This document shows, piece after piece, positions 12,560 through 25,200 of a DNA stretch of 64,000 nt. Positions within the stretch are counted from its first letter, which is position 1; every line of letters begins with the position of its first letter. Under the pieces are notes generated by a model. It did not search any database. It was given only the letters and a program-made list of their open reading frames with translations, and was not told the DNA's origin. Origin of the DNA: Zizania palustris. Taxonomy: Eukaryota; Streptophyta; Magnoliopsida; Poales; Poaceae. The position numbers and the translations under genes were made by a program. The DNA lies in contig JAAALK010000287.1 in the NCBI GenBank assembly GCA_019279435.1, positions 23,932,162 through 23,996,161 of the forward strand, in the 5' to 3' direction.

Positions 12560-12880
12560 CATGCACCGTGCGAATTTGGATATTTGTACATCAATTTGAA
12601 TGACTAAATATGATCTAATTATAAAAAATATTGCAGAATCGGAGGATAATTCATGAGACGTACGAATTTATTAAGAATAATTAATTCATAATTAGCAAAT
12701 GTTACAGTAGCATCACATTATCAAATCATGGCATAATTAGGTTTTTTAGATTCGTCTCGTGAATAATTCCTGATTATGAATAGATTTTGTAAATAATCTA
12801 CGTGTAATACTAAAATAATATATAAATATTCGATGTGACAGAGACTAAAATTTTAGCCCCAAATCGAAACACCTCCTAAA
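12560..12880. mobile_element. Grass MITE remnant at the end of the unit (U0)
   Basis: Contains stretches common in a widespread grass MITE family (ATTCATGAGACG, AGCAAATGTTACAGTAGCA, TCATGGCATAATTAGG) and a right end TTTTAGCCCCAAATCGAAAC-ACCTCCTAAAT. I could not find a matching left terminus, so it looks truncated. Its right end is repeated again at the unit junction just downstream. Confidence 0.55.
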
Positions 12881-12962
12881 TAAAGCTTATATACTCCTTT
12901 TGATACCAAATCGAAACACCTCCTAAAATTTTAGCCCCAAATCGAAACACTCCTAAATTTTA
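12860..12962. repeat. Unit junction U0/U1 with reduplicated MITE end
   Basis: The string CCAAATCGAAACACCTCCTA or a one-base variant occurs three times in ~100 bp: at the MITE end, directly after the unit edge at 12909, and again just before the copia gag stop. The same arrangement is at 35027-35132. In U2 the sequence leaves for unique flank exactly at the edge. Confidence 0.8.
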
Positions 12963-13604
12963 GCTCTTCTCCATCTCGGCGAAGAAGGCCTTGTCGCGCT
13001 TCTTGTTCTCTCGCCGGTAGTCCTTCAGGGCCTTCTTGAAGAAACGAGTCTTCGGCTTGCCCTTGTTGAAGGAGGGGTTCTCGTGCTTGCCGGAGTCGTG
13101 GAAGCTGCTGCCGGTGCCCTTTTGTATCCACTGCGCTTGGGGCAGTCGGCGATGAAGTGTCCTGGATCACCACATTCAAAGCATCTGGATTTTGTGCCGT
13201 GTCTTTTGAACATTCTCTTATCATAGACACGATGCACCCGGTTGTTAAAGAGACACAAATCATCATCTCCCAACAACTCAAGCTGGTCCTCAGTGATAGA
13301 CATCAAAGAGAACCCAGCACAACTCACAGCAGAGGGATCAACTGAAGGTGTAGCAAGGGCCAGGGATTTTGATCCAGAACCAGTGAGATTTGATCTCAAC
13401 TGGATATCTACCTCAGTGGCCTTCAACTTGCTAAACAACTCAGAAATGGTCAAGGTATCGTAAGAAGTGCTCTCAACGATAGAGGATACCTTGATCTCCC
13501 AGATCTTTGGGTCCAAGGTATGGAGAACCTTGAGCGCCTGCTCATGATCTGAGACTAACTGAGCACCCTCAGCCTTGTTGTCCCGAAGCTTGTTAATGAT
13601 CGAC
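12960..13604 (-). pseudogene. Copia gag, C-terminal part, truncated by unit edge and hAT insertion (U1)
   Basis: Minus-strand gag fragment with a CCHC zinc knuckle (CFECGDPGHFIADCP) and a basic tail, preceded by a UBN2-type stretch (ESTSYDTLTISELFSKLKAT). It stops next to the unit junction, so pol and the 3' LTR are missing. The N-terminal half continues at 16881-17285 on the other side of the hAT element. One-base changes near 13120 break the frame after the zinc knuckle in this unit; the U2 copy is open there. Confidence 0.8.
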
Positions 13605-16600
13605 CAGTGTAAAAAATAGCGGGCTATAGCGCCTAAATAGCGCCGCTATAGCGGCTAGAAGAAGCTGCCGCGAAGATATTGCATATTTGCGCTATCTCCG
13701 CTACCACCGCTATAGCCCGCAATATCGCCGCTAAACTGCATAGCGTAGCGAATGTGTAGCTGCGCTATTCTCAGGTTTGTGGTCGTGGGCCAAAAAAAAG
13801 AAGCCCAATCACAATCCAACCCTAGATAGCACATTCCAAGCAGCGTGAAGCCTCCAGGAGCTTCCTCACACCCTCCGACGGCGGCTCTGACGGGCAGCTT
13901 CCCACGCCCTCCGAAGGCGGCTCCGACGGGCAGCTTCCTCACGCCCTCACTTGATACTGCCAACAAGCATCTGCCCCTGCAAGACGGCGGCCGAGAACAA
14001 TGTCTGAGCCAAGCGGACATAATCCAAGTCAAGATCAGAGTGCGCCAATAGCAAGCGGCCAAGGCAAGTTCTTTCCCCTATGAGATTTCTAGCTGGTGTA
14101 GTGATAGATTTTGATTAGTGAATTGAATCTTTGTGTACTATGTAGGCTTATCTAGCACTGCATCCACAGCACAACAAACACATAATTCTGTTGTTGAAGC
14201 ATCTGACCCAGCTTGGAAGCACTGCACAATGCCAGATGCGAACAAGAAAAATTCTCTAAAGTGCAACTATTGTAAAATATTTATCACGGTGGAATAACTA
14301 GAATCAAATACCACCTTGGTAATGTTCCTAAGTCCAATGTTGCAAAGTGTGATAAAGTTCCATCTGATGTGAAAGCAGAAATGATTAAGTTGCTCTCAAT
14401 AAATTGGATAACAAGCAAAGGAAGGCTAGGGATAAAGAAGATTATAGAGCTGAAGTTGACTTGAGCCAATCAGAAGGAGAAGAACATAGTGATGAAGATG
14501 GCAATTCAGTTGTTGTGTTGAAGAAGGTGACAGGAAAATGTGGCTCTTCAGGTGGTCCTATTGATAGGTTCTGTAAACTGACACCGGAAAATAGTGGCTA
14601 CAAGGAAGGGCAAATGTGTTGTTGCTAATAAGGTAGAATCTAAGATATCAACTGAAAAAAGGGAAGAGAAAAGGGACAGAGCATGTGAGTACATATGCCA
14701 GTTTTTTATGAAGCAGGTATTCCACACAACACTGTCACACTTCCAAGTTTTGATCTTATGCTTGAGGCTATTGGAGACTTTGGCAGAAACTTGAGAGGAC
14801 CAAGTCCATATGAGATGAGTGGGAAATTCTTACAGAAAAGGAAGACAAAAGTGCTAGAGTCATTGAAGTCACACAAGGAGTCTTGGGAGCTAAATGGATG
14901 TACAGTTATGACAGATGCTTGGACAGACAAGAGAGGTAGAGGTGTGATGATTTGGTGGTTCATAGTGCATATGGTGTTGTTTTCTTGATTCAGTGGATTG
15001 CTCAGCTGTGAAGAAAGATGGCAAATACATTTTTGAACTGGTTGATAGATGTATTGAAGATATAGGGGTGCATAATGTAATTCAAGTTGTGACTGACAAT
15101 GCAAGACCCAATGAGACAGCAGCAAGTTTATTGAAAGCAAAGCACCCCTCTATTTTCTGGAATGGTTGTGCTGCCCATACCATTGATCTAATGCTAGAAG
15201 ATATAGGAAAGTTGCCATTAGTTGCAGAGACAATTAACAAAGCAAAGTGCTTGACTGTGTTTTTGTATGCCCATACTAGAGTTTTGAACCTGATGAGGAA
15301 ATTTCTTTCTAGAGATTTGGTGAGGTGTGGTATTACTAGGTTTGCTACGCTTATCTTAACTTGAAGAGCTTGCTAGATAACAAGAAGCAATTGCAGAGGC
15401 TTTTTAGGGAAAATGAGCTCAATGAACTAGGCTACCTAAACAAGGTCAAAGGGAAGAAAGCAAACAAGATTGTGAGGTCTGAAACTTTTTGGAAAGGAGT
15501 TGAGACTACTGTCAATTACTTTGAGCCATTAGCTATTGTGTTGAGGAGAATGGATAGTGATGTGCCAGCAATGGGGTTCTTGTATGGGAGTCTACTTGAG
15601 GCTAAGAATGAGATCTCTAGGAGGTTTAACAATGATCAGAGTAAATTTCAAGAAGTGTTTCAAATCATTGACAGAAGATGGGACATTAAGCTAAAGACTC
15701 CTTTACATAGGGCTGGTTACTACTTGAACCCTTTCTATTATTATCAAAACAAGTTGGATATAGAGATGGATGGAACATTTAGAGATGGTTTAATAACTTG
15801 CATTACAAAGCTTGTTCCAAATGAAGACACTCAGGACATAATTGAAGAGCTTCAGCATTATCAAGATGGTGATGGATCCTTTAGCAAAGAAATTGCTAAA
15901 AGGCAATGTAAAAATAAAAATTTTAATGTAGCTAAGTGGTGGCTGAATCATGGAAGTAGTTCACCAAACCTCAGAAAATTAGCTGCCAAAATTCTGAGTT
16001 TGACATGCAGCTCCTCTGGTTGTGAGAGATGCTGGAGTTCATGAACAAGTATGAAACTAACTTACTGAAATATTGAATTATCACTTATATGTTTATTTGT
16101 GCAATTCTTCATACTTCTTTTCTTACTAAATTCAAACCTGCAGGTCCACACAAAGAGACGCAATAGGCTTCTACATGACAGAATGAAGGACCTTGTGTTT
16201 GTGAAATTCAACTCAAAATTGAGGCAAAAGAAAGACAACAAGAATAGAGATCCCATTGAGAAACCTGTTCTTGATGTTCTAGAAGATGAAGACAATGAAT
16301 GGATCACAGGCATTGAGCCAAAAAGAGGAGACAAGAGCAGGAAGGAGAAATTGAAGAATCATCACAGGGAGTTGCAGTTGTAGTTCAAGAACAGGAAAAA
16401 AGAAAGAGATGTAGCCAGAAGATTAGGAATATGAAGAGAAAGAAGTTGATCCCTACTCTAGAGGATGAGGAGTCATCTGCTTCATCTTCTGAAGGAGAAG
16501 ATGACAATGATATGCTATCTGCTTCTAGTTCTCATTCAGATTCTGAATGATTATTGAACTGCTCTACTATGACTATGAGCCTATGACATGTTTTGTTGGG

Positions 16601-16880
16601 CCTTTGGATGTGGATTGTGGACCGAAATTCTTATATATTACCTTATGTTTGTACTTTTTTAAATTCTCATGCTTATGCTGTTTGTGCTCATGCTTGCAAA
16701 GTGTGTATGAAATATCTACTAAAATCTAAAATCATTTAAATTACCCATGTTCTAGCATATATTTTGTTAGTTTTCTTGTACACCGCTATTGCACATAGCT
16801 CCCGCTATAGCCACGCTATAACGTCTATAGCTTTTTGCTAGTCTTCCGCTAAATTTTATAGCCCGCGATTTTAAACATTG
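13605..16880 (+). mobile_element. hAT transposon inserted in copia gag (U1 copy)
   Basis: Flanked by the 8-bp target duplication TGATCGAC (13597-13604, 16881-16888), the length made by hAT transposases. Ends are CAGTGTAAAAAATAGCGGGC and, reversed, CAATGTTTAAAATCGCGGGC. Both subterminal regions are rich in CCGCTATA/GCGCTAT motifs. It is 3276 bp here against 3304 bp in U2, the difference being scattered short losses. Confidence 0.9.
14000..16550 (+). pseudogene. hAT transposase, U1 copy, multiply frameshifted
   Basis: Same gene as 36174-38741, but read here as six short open stretches because of one-base losses (for example near 14270, 14400, 14590, 14950 and 15350). BED-type finger, DUF659-like and C-terminal dimerisation regions are all recognisable. 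The U2 sister is fully open, so these breaks may be sequence error; as given, this copy makes no full transposase. Confidence 0.85.
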
Positions 16881-17285
16881 TGATCGACTGAAAGCGACCA
16901 AACAAAGCTCAACATTCAGATCACCGGCTTCTGTGTGAAATTCTCATATTCACGACGGTAGGTCTGATAGAGCCGCCTTGACCTGTGCTGTTCCCTCATG
17001 GTGCCTTGAGGGTAGCCCAGATCTCTCTCGCAGTGGAGAGATACTCACACGCTCAAACTCAGTGGGACCTAAACCAGAAACAAATGTTCACAGCCTTACT
17101 GTTGCTCAGATGCTGAGCAATGATACCAGCAGTACCATGCTCAGCGACTGGCAAAATGACAAACGTGCTGTGAACGCAAATGTCCCATATGTCCGAACCC
17201 TGGCTCAGAGGTAGGCTCGCATGCGAGTCTTCCAACAATTATAGCCATAGGCTTCCAAGGACGGGACCTTGCCAGGAGACGTCAT
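16881..17285 (-). pseudogene. Copia gag, N-terminal part (U1)
   Basis: Starts at the ATG on the minus strand at 17285 and encodes the typical copia gag opening (MTSPGKVPSLEAYGY then a WKTRM-like motif), running to the hAT insertion at 16881. Some one- to three-base losses relative to U2 break the frame. The primer-binding site and LTR lie just upstream of it (to the right). Confidence 0.75.
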
Positions 17286-17336
17286 AGTCACTACTGGGGT
17301 TTAGAACCGGTTAAGGTATGGAAAAACCCTAACCTC

Positions 17337-17348
17337 GCTCTGATACCA
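17337..17348 (-). other. Copia primer-binding site (U1)
   Basis: On the minus strand this reads TGGTATCAGAGC, the standard site complementary to the 3' end of initiator methionine tRNA, two bases from the LTR edge at 17351. It fixes the element's orientation as minus. Confidence 0.85.
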
Positions 17349-17350
17349 CT

Positions 17351-19346
17351 TGTAGGACCGAAAGTAGCGACCAGAGGGGGGTGAATGGGCGCCTTAAAAA
17401 ATTCTTTCGAATCAATGGCCTGTTCCCAACACCCAACGCACCTCAAAAGACTATGCAGCAGCAAAATGAACAGAAGGCCTAAGTCTAAAGGTTTCTAACC
17501 TAGAAGCAACTGATGATAACAGTGTAATACTAAAGCATGCAACTAGACAGATGAACAAAGTGTAACAGGACTAAACTTCTCAATGAAATGATCTAAGTAT
17601 GTATAAGATGAAAAGAGAAGTTACTGTCCAATTTGTCTCCTGTTCGGAACTGGCGAAGCCCCCTTCGCACGTCGAGGTCTGCTTCGGAGGTTGGTGACGG
17701 GTCTGTCCGAGATGCCGAAGGTGTCACGGTCTAGCCTAGTTCGAAGTGGCAAGATGCGAAGTGTACTTCGGAGCGAAGTAATACAATGACGGAGCCTGGT
17801 TCGAAGTATGTACTTCGAAGTCAAGGCTTCGAACGCAGCTTCGAACCAAGCTTCGGAGCAAAGTGACAGAGTCGGAGCCTGCTTCGAAGTGTGCACTTCG
17901 AAGACAGAACTTCGAACACAACTTTGAACCAAAGCTTCGAAGCAAAACCTTCGAACAGAGCTTCGAACACAACACACAAACGGACAACCTTCGAACAAAG
18001 AAGCGAAGCCTGTCACACGACAGACAAAAACCAAGTCTGAAGTCAATGCTCTACCTTCGAAAAGAGTAAGCTCCGAAAAGGGAGGCGAAGGGTGACACGC
18101 TCACAGAAGTCAGTGCGAGGCCTAACGAGCTACAGGCTTCGAACCCAACTTCGAACTTGTCGAAGTATGGACTTCGAACAGATAGGATGGAAGCCCCTTT
18201 GCACTATTGTTCGAAGTATGCGTTACTGACGATCAGAAAAATGCTTCGAAGCTTAGCAACACAGAACACTAGCCAAATATCGAAGATCGACCGAAGCCTT
18301 CGAAGGAGATAGATCGAAGCCTGCCTCGCGAAACTGAGGGGCTTCGAACAGAGAGTAGCTTCGCTCGAAACACAGCCAAAAATGACAAAGCCTGTCAGCC
18401 TCGATCAAAAAGCAGTGTAATAGAAGGTGAAAAACTGCACAGACTACTGTAGCTACAGGAAAGTAGTACTACTTGCAACAGCAAGAACTAGTACTCAGTT
18501 TGTGAAGAACAAAAGCAACAGAAGAAGCTCTCCTCATGAAATAAATTCAGCAGCCCGTAGCCAAAGCAATAACTCCCCAACCGAACAATATGGCAACAAA
18601 TAATTCACCAGGACCAAGGCTTTAATGCATCCAAGAGATTAGAGGCAAAAATAATGCACAAACAGAGAGGAGCAGGCCTGGCGGCGCACACAGGAGAGAG
18701 AAATGGGAGACAAATGACCCAAAGAGTAGATGTGATTTTCAGCCAAAAGGGTAGTCCAAACCCTAGGGATTGGGGTCCTATTTATAGGCAGCCCAACACT
18801 AGGAATATCTATACCAGCCCCTTAGGGTTTTTACAGACTCAAAAATAAAGGAAAAGACTCTACTGCCCTTAGGAATTTTTACAGACACAACTGACTGACT
18901 GTGGGCCTAGAGTTACAGATGACATATCCGGAAGCTAAGTTTTCGTAGCGACTACGGCTTCTCTTCGGACAGTCGGATACAGAATCAACAGTTGTCAGTT
19001 TTACGCCGAAACTGACAAAGCATCCACCAGCTTTGCACCAGGTACCCGGATTGGGCCGGCCGACTCCGCAGCTCTCTCAGCCCGGCAATCACTCACCGCC
19101 CGTGTACCTGAGTCAGTCCTGGAAACAGCCCATGGGGTTCTCTACTGCTTCGGCCATGCACCCGAATTGGGCCAGCCCGACTTCGCAGCCTTCTCTGCCC
19201 GACAGTCGCTCGCTGCCCGTGTACCTGAGTCACACGCGGCCCATGAAACAACAGATCTTCTCTCTCCTTAGTCCTCTTTGACTATCGTTGACAATGACTC
19301 ATCACTTCTGGAGCCATGAGCCCACGCTATTCAGCATGGCTCCTCA
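17351..19346 (-). mobile_element. 5' LTR of the truncated copia element (U1)
   Basis: Inner edge is next to the primer-binding site (plus-strand TGTAGGACCG). Outer edge is placed at ...GGCTCCTCA but is not certain, because no second LTR or target duplication is available. A palindromic CCTATTTATAGG at 18777-18788 is a good TATA box for minus-strand transcription. About 17930-18360 and nearby are packed with TTCGAA hexamers. Short minus-strand ORFs in this part follow the repeats and are not taken as genes. Confidence 0.7.
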
Positions 19347-22112
19347 ATAATTAAATGCCCCAATTTTTATACATGGACCACAGCTAGGAAAATTAAGTGA
19401 TATGTTCATGTGTTTTGCACCGATCAATAATAGAAACTATAGTTACTTTGTCTCAGTATTACACCCTTGAGTATCTCCAAGAAATGTTCTAAATTTTATT
19501 CCCTAAATTATATATAGGGATCATCTAAACTCTATCTCATCCTAAAAATTAATTAATCTACAACAGTTCCCCTATAATTTCGATCACTGTTTTTTAAATC
19601 TTACAAATATGGTCTATAATATATAATAATTTTGAGTAAAATTATGATGCATTCAAATATGTATTGTCCACCTATAACAACATGTATGAGAAAAAATAAT
19701 ATACATGTAAGAGAAAAATGTGCAAATAGAAATAGGGACTTACTAAATTAATCCTATATTTGAGAGAGATGAAGGTGATTTAGGGAATGGATTAGGAAAA
19801 GGACTCATTTAGAGGAACTTTCGGAGCTTCATTTTTCACAAAATACCTAAATTCAAATTTAAGTAGATATAGGCAATCTCTTGAGATGCTCTTATGCACG
19901 TAAATAATTATACTTCTTACATGGTAAGCAGTTATAATAGTTAAGACTTAAGATGCACCGAAATTTCAGAGGGTAAGTAATTAACAGGTGCGGTTGATTG
20001 GGATGGTGATTTCTGTAGGAAAAACATCTGCTATGGCCATAGTTTCACGAAAAACAGACTTGAGAAAAGTCAGTTTCCATATCCGTTCAAAACCTGCGTT
20101 TCAACGGACGTCGTGTTCTCTTTTCTCGTAATGGCAAATAAAGATCGTTACACTGTTACTCTATTCTACCTATACAAGATTATACACATTATAAACATCA
20201 AAACTAAACGTATTTATTTACCCACCCCTTATTCCATTATTATTATTGGGAAAATTATCTCCTATATACACATATTTTCGAACTCAAACACCTCACACAA
20301 GTCTAAGCCTTTGAGGCTCCTGTCGAGTAATAATTTATTACGCCAACACTTATATTTTATATGTTTTTAATACTTTATTATAAAATGAAATTAAAAAATA
20401 AGTGATGCGAGTAATTTATTTTTATTATTTATACCCTATTATATAATTTACGAGTTGTTTACTCGCTCATCATCTACTATCAACTAATTCTAGTCATTTA
20501 TCAACTAATCAAGATTCTCGGTCGTTGGATCACTCTCCACACATCACCCTTTCCGTAACTGTTTTATATGACAATTATTAATATATGAAACTCATCAATA
20601 CATGAGAGATGATATGTTTATATGAAATTTTTTAATATATGAAAATCATCAATATATGTATGCTGATTTGTTTTATACGTAAATCATTAATATATGTAAT
20701 GTTATTCGTATATATGAAGTTTTATGGAAATCAGATTAGTTTTACATATAATATGTAAATAAATAGGAAACATATTCATAACACAATATTATTTTTAGAA
20801 GCCTTAAAATCCCCTTTTATATCCACCCTCTTTCCTTCTTCAGAGCCTTATTATAAAATCCGGAATCCATGGTTGAATCCCAACATCAATTTCAGCTCTA
20901 GCCTCGCAAACTCGAGCTTGTGTCGTGCATTTTTGTTGTCGTTGCCTGCTGAGCTCTAGTCGCCCACCACTCGTCGTTAGCAGCCGCATCCATTCTTGTT
21001 GTCGACTCCGTCATTCCCTCCCTATCCCAAGACGCTACTTCAATCGGATTCCTGACAACTGGTTCATCATCACTGCCTTCACGCAATAAAACAAAGTTCC
21101 AAGATAAGTTTCGAGAAGGAGACAACATATGTGAAGTGTTGCTAATATGATCGTTTTTTGATTTTAACGTTGCGTAGCATGAGTACAATACTAGTTATTA
21201 TTACAGAGTGATACGTAAAGGACATATAAGGTTCTGTTTGGTTTGTGAAACTGAATTAATTAAATGGAATTTGAGCTTCAAGCGGAAATAAAATTCGACC
21301 GTAATTTTGTTACTATTTATTTGAATGACTTTATATTTATATATATCATTTTCACCCAAAATAAATTAATGTGTCTTGTTTGTTTGGGGAGATAATTCCA
21401 TTCTTCTTCTCCCCTTCCTCCTTTTTCCGATCGCCCACATCGTCTTCTTCCATGGGGCAGCCACAACCATCGACGAGGAGCTCAAAGACAGCCAGAGGAG
21501 GCGTGGAGAGAGAGGCTCCTAAAGTATGAATCACATGACGATGATCGATAGGAGAACATGTCAACGAGGTTGTATGAGTGGAGGAAGCAATAGAACACAA
21601 GGGAGTAGTCCCCAATACAACATGTCAGAAGAGGCCGTGAGACACATCGAGAAGGCAACGAAGGACGAGGTCCCATGGGTGGAGTGGACAGAGATGAGTT
21701 CGAGGACAATCCTTTCACAGCATGAGATGAGCTCTGCACTGTCAAATTCTACCCAAATTCAAGGTAGTTTGGTCGAGATGTGAGAAGATGTTTTTAGTTG
21801 TATATGAATTCATTTGGAATTGAGATCAAATGCCATGAATGGATTTGAATTCGTCGAGCAACCAAATATCCAAATTGCCTAAAACCCAATTCCAATATCT
21901 CAATTATACGCCTAATTCCAAGATCCAATAAGACCCAGGAGGTATTGAAGGAATAAGTTTTTAATTTATAAATTAGAATTAAGTAATAAGATAGAAATAA
22001 AGTCTCACCGCACAAAGTTGATTAGTTAGATGTAAAGTCTGTGGATATTAGGAATATATAAATCTCACATAATTTGTCTTCAACAATAGGGAAAAAATAA
22101 TTATACACTCCA
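19347..22112. other. AT-rich intergenic DNA between copia LTR and SAICAR synthetase (U1)
   Basis: No gene that I can support. 20560-20760 has repeated ATATATGAAA/ATCATTAATATATG motifs. A GC-richer stretch at 21400-21780 has short open frames in several phases but no recognisable domain. It sits between segments opening TGTCTTGTTTGTTTGG (about 21371) and closing near AATAAGACCC (about 21935), which may be ends of an old DNA element, though no target duplication was found. Confidence 0.45.
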
Positions 22113-22117
22113 TTTAG

Positions 22118-22212
22118 ATGGAAATTGAGAATTTACTTTTCTAACCCACGTTATTGATTTATGTAAATTTCACATTTTGTTGAGATTTATTAAATAAATT
22201 CTTAATTTCCAT
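22118..22212. repeat. Small palindromic element upstream of SAICAR synthetase (copy 2)
   Basis: Same 18-bp inverted-repeat element as at 6-100, base for base, followed by the same TATATAA. Confidence 0.5.
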
Positions 22213-22250
22213 GTGTATATAATCAAATTTCCCTCAACAATATCCGACCA

Positions 22251-25200
22251 ATGCAAACCCCTCGCCCCACTGCCGCAGCGGCGGCATCGCCCAGTAAAAA
22301 CCAGCCGCCGCAAAAGCCCCAGCGGCCCAGCCCCAGCCTCCGTCGCCGCTCTCTTCCCATGTCTCCCTCCGCGCCGCCGTCCGCCGTCCGCCTCTCGAGG
22401 CTGCCCAAAGCTGTGCTGCCGACCTCCTCCTCACCCTCCACTCGCTTCCCCAACCTCTCCATGTCCACCTCGTCGTTTCCTCGTCCCCCACCCCTCGCCG
22501 CAACGGCCACGGCCGCCGGGAGCGGCGCTTCGCCCTCTCGCCTGGCGGCAGACCCGGGCCACCGCGACGACGTCCTCCTCGCCGCGCGAGGTGCCATGGT
22601 GAACTGCCTCGGCGAGACCAACCTCCACCTCGCCGTCCCCGGGCTCCGCCTCGCCGCCAAGGGCAAGGTGAGCACATTGCCTGTTGTCCACTGTGGAGAT
22701 TCTCGATTGCCGTAGTGAATGATCCTCGTCGTTTTCGTTGAAGGTGAGGGACGTGTACGAGAGCGGGGAGCACCTGGTGCTGGTGACCACCGACCGGCAG
22801 AGCGCGTTCGATCGCGTCCTTGCTTCCATACCTTTCAAGGGGCAGGTATGATACTATGATCCTTGAATGTTGTTATTGAAGAGTGCCAATGTTGATAAGC
22901 ATATGCTCAATTTCCATGCCGATGCTATCGTGGCTAGATATTTTGGTGCTAGGTTGCTAGCATACAGCACTACCTGGGATGTTGCTTATTATACTGCTTT
23001 TGTTGTTTTATGCAACTGCAGTATTTGTTAGTAAGGTTCAAATTTTCAAGTGACAATCACCTGAGGATATGTAAAGCATTTGTTCCTAGTCATGTCTACA
23101 ATTTTGCCAGTTGTTTATTATCCCGTGTGATGAAGTATTAGACTGTTGAAGGCTCAAAGATGACTATATCTGAATTAGGAACTATTTCTGTCATGATATA
23201 TTGTTTTGAAGTGCTTTCATATGGATGTTTTCAGGTGCTCAATGAGACAAGCCTTTGGTGGTTCAATAGGACCCGCCATATCACACCAAATGCAGTAGTG
23301 TCTTCTCCTGATAAGAATGTGACAATTGCTAAAAGGTGTTCAGTTTTTCCAGTTGAATTTGTTGGTGAGACTTAAGGCTTTCTGCATTTACTGGTTTTTC
23401 TCCTACCAGCTTGCAATCATACCAGACAGAATCTTGTGGGTTGTATTGATCAGTTAGTTTTTTCTTCACTTTGTTTTTGTCATTCTTATGAATTTTTGCT
23501 TTCTGTGTTTTTTCAGTGAGGGGATATGTTACAGGAAGCACTGATACATCTTTGTGGACAGTTTATAGTAAGGGTGTGAGGAACTATTGTGGAAATGTTC
23601 TTCCTGATGGTATGCAGACCAATAATCATTCAATTTGAATTTATTTGGTTCTTTATAATGAGTGCGCTCTTTTGTTCAGGTATGGTAAAGAATGAGAAAT
23701 TGTCTGCGAATATACTTACACCAACGACTAAAGCTGTAGATCATGATGTTCCTGTCACTCCTGAAGAGGTATTTACTTCTCTTTTTTTTTAATTTTATGA
23801 TAACACAAATCTTAAGAGCCTAACTCTTTAATCACTCCACTAAAAACATTAGAATACATAGCGTGGGGATAAACAGATGCTCTTGGTAGTCTCACATTGG
23901 AATTACATAGGGTCCATGGTATATTTGGAAAAGGTGAGCGTTAAACAAAACTATTTGTTGTAGCCTGTCAATCTGGAGAGTCAAGAAAGTTACACTACTG
24001 AATTTGCTGATTTGTTTGTCACTTGTCAGATATAGAAGTTTCTCGTTTGCTTGGAAGTCTAGCTATCACAGTTAGCAGGAATCTGGAGGTCTTTGAATTG
24101 AATGGTTCATGGATCTCATTTTCCTTTTTATGAGCTATTTTATTTGCATTTTGTGCCTCTGTGAGGATTTCTAGCCTCTTTTAGCATGCAAAGACTGCTC
24201 TGTTGCTGCATCAACTCCCTGTGCATTTATTTCTTCATTCAAAGAACTCCTTGCACTGTCATGGTATTTGCAGATTATCAACTCAGGACTAATGTCAAAG
24301 GAAGATTTCGATGAAGTAAGAAGCAAAGCCTTAAGCTTATTTGCATATGGGCAGGTAACTCATTCATATATCTTAATCTTCTATTGTGATTTCACTAGCA
24401 ATGCTAAGACCTGGAATATCTCAAATTCAGCCTTGAGCCTTTGATTTAAATCTATGCAGGAGGTGGCCTTAGAGAATGGACTAATTCTAGTCGACACAAA
24501 GTATGAGTTGGAAAAACTGCTGATGGGACAATCATGTTGATTGATGAGGTTATATCTTACATGAGTTTATCCTTGCATATATTTTGTCTGCAAATTCAAT
24601 GCTCTTTGGACTATGTATTATTTGACCTTAAGAAAATACCGTGCCTGATCTGAAACTTGTACAAGCTCACTGTTTTTTCTCTATAAATGTAAACATGCTT
24701 GTCATGACATCAGTTTATTGCATTATTGTCTTGAAACTGCCTTTACGTAAGTACATGCCTTTTTTACATTTGGCAAGCAGTTAAGCATTGGATCCTTATT
24801 CCAAATCAAGCTTTTTTCGTTTTTGAACTGGACTACTGGTGCGTGTAGTGTACCTAGGGTTTGAGGTATCATTTGACCAGCTGGTTTCCATCGGCAGGCT
24901 AAGACTGGTTTTCCCAGGAACCAACCAAACTGTATAGTTTTCTTAGCAGTTTCCTGAGTGCATCTGTTTGATAATGTCTGAGATACATAATGATTGTTAT
25001 AACTTCTGAGATATGTAACGATTATTTCTAACAGAACAACCTTTGTCCTCTTTCTGACAAGCAGGTACACACTCCTGACTCCAGCAGATATTGGATTGCT
25101 GATTCGTATGAAGATAGATTCAATTCTACTCTTGAACCTGAAAATGTCGACAAGGTCGGCTAGACTGCTCTTGAGCTTATACAAAGTTATACATGTGGCT

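Larger units (their letters stand above)
1..12909. repeat. Tandem unit U0, 3' part only (copy 1 of array)
   Basis: This is the right-hand ~58% of a ~22.2 kb unit that recurs at 22113-35078 and 44350-57418 in the same orientation. It carries a SAICAR synthetase gene, a probable solo LTR, a retroelement fragment, the vWA gene and a MITE remnant. Its left part lies outside the window. Relative to the other copies it has many one-base losses or gains, densest at 9300-9720, which wreck its vWA reading frame. Confidence 0.95.

Noticed and set aside
17621..18069. ORFs in the copia LTR with repeated FEA/CSK-like units (also 39829-40282)
   Set aside because: The repeats simply follow the TTCGAA motif array. 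They lie in an LTR leader and change frame between units.
21352..21783. ORFs at 21352-21783 and 43588-44034 as a small gene
   Set aside because: The frames are not the same in the two units, contain stops in the aligned frame and match no family I know.
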